DNA from: Babylonia areolata
Lineage: Eukaryota > Mollusca > Gastropoda > Neogastropoda > Buccinidae
Reading direction: 5' to 3'
Assembly (NCBI RefSeq): GCF_041734735.1
Contig: NC_134901.1
Coordinates: 28,941,857-29,005,856 of the forward strand
DNA length: 64,000 nt
Of the stretch, positions 60,903-64,000 are shown piece by piece. The first letter of the stretch is position 1. Each line of letters begins with the position of its first letter. A program made the translations under genes and the position numbers. The notes under the pieces were generated by a model. That model made no database searches and was not told where the DNA came from. It was given only the letters and a program-made list of their open reading frames with translations.

Positions 60903-63392
60903 CTACAAGTGTTGCATTTACAAAGTAATTTAGGTATACAATTCTGTATATCATTCTCTGATTTCAGTTTTATAAACATCTCCTCCCCCTTTCCCCCACT
61001 CTCTCGCTCTCTCTCACACACACACAACAACAACAATAACAACAACAACAAACCAATACACACTCAGAAGCGAACACACAGAAAGCTCTAGGCGAGCACA
61101 CACGCTGTCATCAACAATGAGCCAGCCAGCAAGCCCTTGGGCTGTGATGGTCACGCACAGTAACCCACGTGACTGACTCTCTCTCACTCACACACACTGA
61201 TCAGTGACTGACGAAGCTGCTTACCACAGTGAACACATTCAAAACACACACAATGCAGTCATACTTATTGTTACAACAAACAGAAAGCAAATAATAAACT
61301 GACAAACCTCGTAAACACCCACCTGCATCTTGAATCAGCTGAGCTTGTCTGTCTTCAGTTTCGTCAAGCAACTCCACCTCCCACCCCCCTCCACTGTCAA
61401 AATCAGCGTCTTCGGCATCAACTTCACGCAGTTCTATCTCATTCAGTCCACAGTCTTCATATCTACTGTTTGCATCCCGAAAGAATTCTTTCAATACAAG
61501 TTCAAGTGTTGGGGTTTGTCTGCGTTCAGCCATGGCTTTGCAAACACAACTTGAGCTTCGTACAAACTTACAAAACTTTCACCATAAATGTGACAATCCA
61601 ATGAATAATTTTAGCTTATGGAACTCAGGAGATAAAGAGCGCTCAGGGGAGCTAATTTAATGGTTAGCAGACTGTATTTTCTGTAATGCGGAACTCGAAA
61701 CATAGAACGTTGTAACATGACATACGGCGCACGTCAATACAGCATTGGTGAGCGTCATTTCATGACGTACGCCGTACATCAACAGCGCAGTCAAGAGGTT
61801 AATCATGTTTTGCTTGCTGTACAGTTGCTCACAGACATAGTTCTTTATTATAACCTGAATGTTCTATGTATTAGATATTTTTCTGTGAAGTCAAAGCATT
61901 GCTGTGTTAGATATGTATTCTTATTCAGCCAAAACAGTTCTGATGTATTTGTCCTGAATTCCAGTAGAACAAGTGCATGCTGTAAAAAAAAAAAAAAAAA
62001 AAAAATCCAAATAACCACTGAACAGGTAGACAGAAAGATGTCAGTGTTTTAAAAAGAGAATCAAAATCAGCTGAAACAGATATAAGGCAGAAGGTTGAGG
62101 AAGTTTTAAAAAGGAACTGAGCAAGCTACCATGAGAACTAAGACTTGTTGTGAACTTCATTCAAATAGTACACACAAGGATGTGCACACACACACACATT
62201 GATGTATGCACACACTCGCGCGTGCACACACACACACACACACACACACACAATACACACACACAATACACATGTGCACATGCATGAACACACACTCTCC
62301 TTCCATTACAGGAGAGGTGGTCAGCTGAGCTTCAGTCTCTCTTAACGTAGTGTGCAGCTCATGGAGGAAGAAGGAAAGTATCAGAGAAGGAAGAATCCAC
62401 CATTTGCCAACAGTTACAGTTTCAGTTCCTCAAGGAATTGCCACTTGATTTGGACAAATTCATATACATTCCACCATATCTGCTAGGCAGATGCCTGATG
62501 AGCAGCATATTCCGATGCGCTTACAAAGGCCTTGAGTGCATGCGTATGTACCTGTCAGTGTGTATTTCTTTTACAGAATTTTGCTTGAGGACAGCTCTTT
62601 GTTGCCATGGGTTTTTCTTTTAGTGTGCTAAGTGCATGCTGTATACAGGACCTCAGTTTGTCACCTCATCTAAATGACTGGATGCTCAGTTTGATTTTCT
62701 TTCACTGCAGTTCTTCATGAAAAAACACACCAAGAAACAAACTGCTTCTTCACGCCCCTCTGTTTGTCACTTCGCCATGAAAGCAAGGCCTCACCCCCCT
62801 CCCCCCCAACCCCCACTCCCAAACCCCACATTCCCTGTTCTTTTTTTATATTTTTTTTAAACATAGCCTCAGTTACATGCATGTCATCAAGCAACAGCAG
62901 TTTTCCCCCTTATCTGCTTCACATGCCTTCTCCACTGCCCCCCACCACCCAATTCCTCCCGTGCCTTTTTTTTTTCTTCTTTTGTCTTTTTTTTCCACAT
63001 CAGTTTTTTAATGTCTGTTTCCAGAGTGTTGTTCCAAGTGTGCTCAAAGCAGTATCATTCCAAATGTGCACAGTTCTTTGTCAGACTGTTCTGATTTCAT
63101 GGCCAGTTTGAGCGAATACTTAAATATTACATACATGTACAGAGGCGTCTGGAGTTTGGTTTGTGTAACGTGTGTACTGTCACACAGACCCTCGAGCGCT
63201 GAGTACAAGAGAGTGATGCCAGAGATCTTCCGACTGGTGGATGAGCACAAAACGAAGCTGGTGCCAGGAGACCCCCAGCTCAACATGTGCGACCAGAGCG
63301 TCATGAACTGGGCGCCCCCTGGCTGCGACAAGATCAGCCGCTGTTTGCCCGCCCCTCCCTCCAAGCCCCACAAGTGCTACTGGCCTCATTGA
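42240..63392 (+). CDS. GALNS: N-acetylgalactosamine-6-sulfatase, 13 exons, 515 aa
   Basis: Lysosomal sulfatase that removes 6-sulfate from galactose and N-acetylgalactosamine in keratan and chondroitin sulfate. Exons: 42240-42338, 45029-45152, 45850-45924, 46650-46752, 47851-47994, 48595-48661, 49104-49231, 50314-50450, 52085-52188, 55559-55695, 56129-56231, 59360-59481, 63188-63392 (stop TGA). All phases fit and the sum is 1548 bp; human GALNS is 522 aa. A signal peptide covers about residues 1-20. Catalytic and metal residues are present: D32-D33 in LMDDMGWGDLG, C72 of the formylglycine motif [12 protein letters not shown] with R76, K133 and H135 in GKWHLG, H230 in VDATHEP, D282-N283 in SSDNGA and K303 in [10 protein letters not shown]. 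Possible N-glycosylation sites are N197, N273 and the NHT of exon 12. The C-terminus [10 protein letters not shown] through CYWPH matches the family. Nothing disables the gene, but four exon borders carry minisatellites. Confidence 0.96.
42339..45028. repeat. GALNS intron 1: simple repeats only
   Basis: Contains TA tracts (42517-42534, 43772-43845), a poly-A run (43311-43328), a long (CA)n with GCACATGCAGACAGAC higher-order units (44457-44690) and a (CT)n (44826-44876). No transposon or exon was recognised. Confidence 0.8.
46725..47197 (+). repeat. 49-bp minisatellite made of the GALNS exon 4 splice donor
   Basis: About ten tandem copies. The first is the real exon end (GGCTACAGGAACAAGATGAT, TGGTAAATG, then GTAAGT at 46753). 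Each later copy repeats this exon end plus ~18 bp of intron, so every copy carries AAATGGTAAGT or AAATGGTGAGT (one has AAATGATGAGT). Early copies alternate between two subtypes (CTATAGAAAGAG and ACACAGAAACAT), giving a 98-bp higher-order period. Confidence 0.95.
47290..47420 (-). mobile_element. tRNA-like head of a SINE (family B type)
   Basis: On the minus strand TGGTGTGGTGGTTTAGTGGT, AATGCATCCGCC, GGAAGCAAGAGAATCTGA and GGAATCAAATCTC resemble family B's tRNA-derived head. The body is absent or too diverged to see. Not a functional tRNA, since no cloverleaf closes. Confidence 0.5.
49463..50313 (+). repeat. ~57-bp minisatellite containing the GALNS exon 8 splice acceptor
   Basis: About 13 copies of a unit such as ATACCCCACAATTTGTTGCA, TTCCATAG, TTACGGGGAATGAGTGTGCA. 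The last copy is the real acceptor: CCCCACAATTTGTTGCATTC CATAG followed by exon sequence CTATGGGGATGCGG. The repeat's TTACGGGGAATG is recognisably the exon start. A larger duplication is superimposed, since ATATGCTRAAAAGAATRAAA opens both 49463 and 50061. Intermittent open frames are repeat artefacts. Confidence 0.95.
50789..50860 (+). mobile_element. SINE family C head fragment
   Basis: GGTGCATTAGCCAAATGGTT ATAGCAATGGACTTTCAGTC matches the tRNA-like head of family C (complement at 9270-9305). In GALNS intron 8. Confidence 0.55.
51121..52084 (+). repeat. 36-bp minisatellite containing the GALNS exon 9 splice acceptor
   Basis: About 27 copies of TTTCAGGAGGTAGTAACGGT CCATTTCTGTGCCATG. The final copy is the functional junction: TGTTTCAG then GAGGTAGTAATGGTCC, encoding [11 protein letters not shown]. 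Each unit is 12 codons and reads [12 protein letters not shown] in the exon frame, with occasional indels shifting phase (open for 164 codons at 51315-51809). Every unit keeps a pyrimidine stretch and an AG at the same place, so each looks like an acceptor. Confidence 0.95.
52383..52760 (+). mobile_element. SINE family A interrupted by a family C tail insertion
   Basis: The family A head (GAGGAAGGCGGCAGAATGAT, ATTTGACTGGAAAATCAAAC) resumes after the insertion with CTAGTCATTTGGATGAGATG and GCAGAAGAAATCCATTG. The family A 3' third is absent. 52761-53560 of intron 9 shows nothing recognisable. Confidence 0.75.
52501..52625 (+). mobile_element. family C SINE tail with target-site duplication
   Basis: CCCCGAAAACGGAGTATGGT ... 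GTGAACGTGGGAGTTGCAGC and a (GAA)n tail. It is bracketed by AAACCGAGCATC (52489-52500) and AAACCTAGCATC (52626-52637), a 12-bp target-site duplication with one mismatch. Confidence 0.8.
54898..55017 (+). mobile_element. SINE family C tail
   Basis: CCCCGAAAACGGAGTATGGC through GTGAACGTGGGAGTTGCAGC and GAAGAAGAAG. Same segment as the insertion at 52501. Between 53600 and 54890 only CA/GT tracts (54580-54645), an ACAAG run (54296-54324) and plain intron are seen. Confidence 0.75.
55205..55395 (-). repeat. repeat copy, inverted relative to 57790-57960
   Basis: Reverse complement (CAGTCCACAGGACAATATTG, TTAGGTCGCCAGGAGGCCAC, GAGGAGACCATGCACTGCTG) aligns to plus-strand 57806-57930. The family is unknown; it may be the flank or UTR of the LINE at 57 kb. 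Confidence 0.6.
55730..56060. repeat. GT/GGT microsatellites in GALNS intron 10
   Basis: (GGT)n, (GT)n and TATATG tracts at 55722-55825 and 55945-56050, plus (CAA)n and (TA)n at 55498-55540 immediately before exon 10. Confidence 0.9.
56290..57015 (-). mobile_element. LINE RNase H and C-terminal tail, inverted fragment
   Basis: Minus strand reads [20 protein letters not shown] (RNase H helix with its acidic residue) near 56980, and then the LINE tail motif [20 protein letters not shown] and [14 protein letters not shown] near 56360-56450. Frames are broken. The I-like LINEs with RNase H carry these after the RT domain. Located in GALNS intron 11. Confidence 0.65.
57017..57790 (+). mobile_element. 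LINE reverse-transcriptase thumb fragment, head-to-head with the RNase H piece
   Basis: Plus strand reads [54 protein letters not shown] and [17 protein letters not shown], the region after the RT catalytic core in I/jockey-like elements. It then continues LQAPTKK and [12 protein letters not shown] in shifted frame. In an intact element this would be followed on the same strand by RNase H. Here the RNase H lies on the opposite strand directly to the left. Confidence 0.7.
57790..57960 (+). repeat. partner of the inverted repeat at 55205
   Basis: See 55205-55395. Continues without a break from the LINE thumb fragment, so it may be part of the same element's 3' region. 57961-59040 is intron without further recognised features apart from a weak family A/B central-domain relic at about 58275-58330. 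Confidence 0.6.
59041..59350. repeat. poly-C, CT and GT tracts around a SINE core fragment
   Basis: C-tract 59041-59060, (CT)n 59121-59161, SINE central domain AAAAGAACCCATGGCAGTAA with TTGTCCCTTGCAAAAATTCA at 59205-59255, and (GT)n to 59350. All lie immediately upstream of GALNS exon 12. A further (GT)n spans 59510-59595. Confidence 0.75.
59628..61802 (-). mobile_element. piggyBac-like DNA transposon, internally deleted
   Basis: TTAA target duplications (59628-59631, 61799-61802) enclose inverted ends CCCCTTCACTGC and CCTCTTGACTGC. Minus-strand coding pieces in order: an acidic N-terminus ([18 protein letters not shown], 61533-61323, ending in a donor-like site), [20 protein letters not shown] with [12 protein letters not shown] (about 60400-60520), and the C-terminal Cys-rich finger [20 protein letters not shown] plus [12 protein letters not shown] (60060-60190). 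The DDD catalytic core between the first two is deleted and the remainder is frameshifted, so it is non-autonomous. It sits in GALNS intron 12, opposite to the gene. Confidence 0.9.
62185..62290. repeat. CA microsatellite
   Basis: (CA)n with CG interruptions. The preceding 61803-62185 is plain intron with an A-run near 61984. Confidence 0.9.
62417..62700 (-). mobile_element. SINE family A, minus strand
   Basis: Plus strand begins CAGTTTCAGTTCCTCAAGGA and shows TCTGCTAGGCAGATGCCTGA, TTTGTTGCCATGGGTTTTTC and CTCAGTTTGATTTTC, the complement of the family A order. In GALNS intron 12. 62701-63187 is T/C-rich intron leading to exon 13. Confidence 0.75.
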
Positions 63393-64000
63393 GTGTTATG
63401 GCTAAATACTTTTTTTTTTCTACAAGTGCTCCAGGCTTCATTAAGAGTTTTAAAGCTGAATCAATGTTGTTGTTTTTTAATGTATGGTGATACTTTTTCC
63501 CTACAAATGCTTCTGGCTTCATTGAGAGTTTTACAGCTGAATCACTGTTTTTTACTGACTGTATGGTGATACGTTGTTGTTTTTTCTCTCCTACAAGTGC
63601 TCTTGGCCTCATTAAGAGTAGAACAGCTAAATCAGTGGGTTTTTTTTTTTTACTGATCTGATTGTATGGTGATATTTTTTTCCTACAAGTGCTCCTGGCT
63701 TCATTAAGAGTGTTACAGTTAAATCAATGCTTTTTACTGATTGTATGGTGATACTTATTTTTCCTACAAGTACTCCTGGCCTCATTAAGAGTGTTATGGA
63801 TAAATATGCTTTTTTCCCTACTAGTGCTACTGGCTTTATGAAGAGTGTTATTGCTAAATACTTGTTCCTACAAGTACTCTTGGCCTTATGAAGAGTGTTA
63901 TGGCTAAATACTTGTTCCTACAAGTACTCTTGGCCTTATTAAGAGTGTTATGGCTAAATACTTGTTCCTACATGTACTCTTGGCCTTATTAAGAGTGTTA
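63366..64000 (+). repeat. tandem array derived from the GALNS stop codon and 3'UTR
   Basis: First unit is the real gene end: CACAAGTGCTACTGGCCTCA TTGAGTGTTATGGCTAAATA. It is followed by about nine more copies (CTACAAGTGCTCCTGGCTTC ATTAAGAGTGTTACAGCTAA), at 90 to 50 bp spacing with T-rich spacers. The last three copies are nearly identical and the array runs past the window edge. Most copies change the TGA of the coding unit to TTAAGA or TGAAGA. Confidence 0.95.

Overview
The window is nuclear DNA of a metazoan, most likely a caenogastropod snail. It has intron-rich genes with GT/AG junctions, very dense CA/GT, CT/GA and AT microsatellites, three interspersed tRNA-derived SINE families that I recognise as common in marine caenogastropods, several non-LTR retrotransposon 3' ends, a piggyBac relic, a pogo-like relic and LTR elements. 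The taxonomic call rests on SINE and LINE recognition from memory, not on a search.

Three host genes can be read. (1) Minus strand, 1375-8720: a five-exon gene for a 283-residue protein with one CAP-Gly domain and a basic, coiled-coil-like C-terminus. All exon phases fit. A possible non-coding first exon and promoter lie near 11.9-12.1 kb. (2) Minus strand, 19275-about 27935: a gene whose large last exon encodes an Ala/Tyr/Pro/Gly-rich low-complexity protein. A phase-matched 54-bp exon lies at 26687-26740 and a candidate first exon ends at 27751. I could not name this family. (3) Plus strand, 42240-63392: a complete 13-exon gene for the lysosomal sulfatase N-acetylgalactosamine-6-sulfatase (GALNS), 515 residues, with every catalytic motif present. 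CLEAR-like E-boxes lie just upstream of its start.

Between the genes: 12.5-19.2 kb holds SINE and LINE tails and a probable long 3'UTR. 20-27 kb is an intron with LINE, SINE and pogo-like debris. 28.6-29.5 kb has LINE and SINE fragments. 29922-35591 is a young LTR element with ~1.9-2.0 kb LTRs and a single gag-like gene; it sits inside a repeat whose uninterrupted copy is found at 25.5 kb. 35.6-36.8 kb is a LINE reverse-transcriptase fragment ending in a C2H2 finger. 37171-39073 looks like another LTR with a primer-binding site. 39.4-41.0 kb is bounded by ~90-bp inverted repeats.

The most striking feature is that minisatellites in the two best-read genes are anchored on exon borders. In GALNS, tandem units span the exon-4 splice donor (49 bp, about 10 copies), the exon-8 splice acceptor (~57 bp, about 13 copies), the exon-9 splice acceptor (36 bp, about 27 copies, coding when read through) and the stop codon/3'UTR (about 10 copies, running off the window). 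In the CAP-Gly gene, the last ~10 codons plus stop and 3'UTR are duplicated, and a 1.9-kb, ~39-bp array begins within about 10 bases of an exon's acceptor. These arrays multiply functional-looking splice and stop signals, and I know of no established description of such a pattern.
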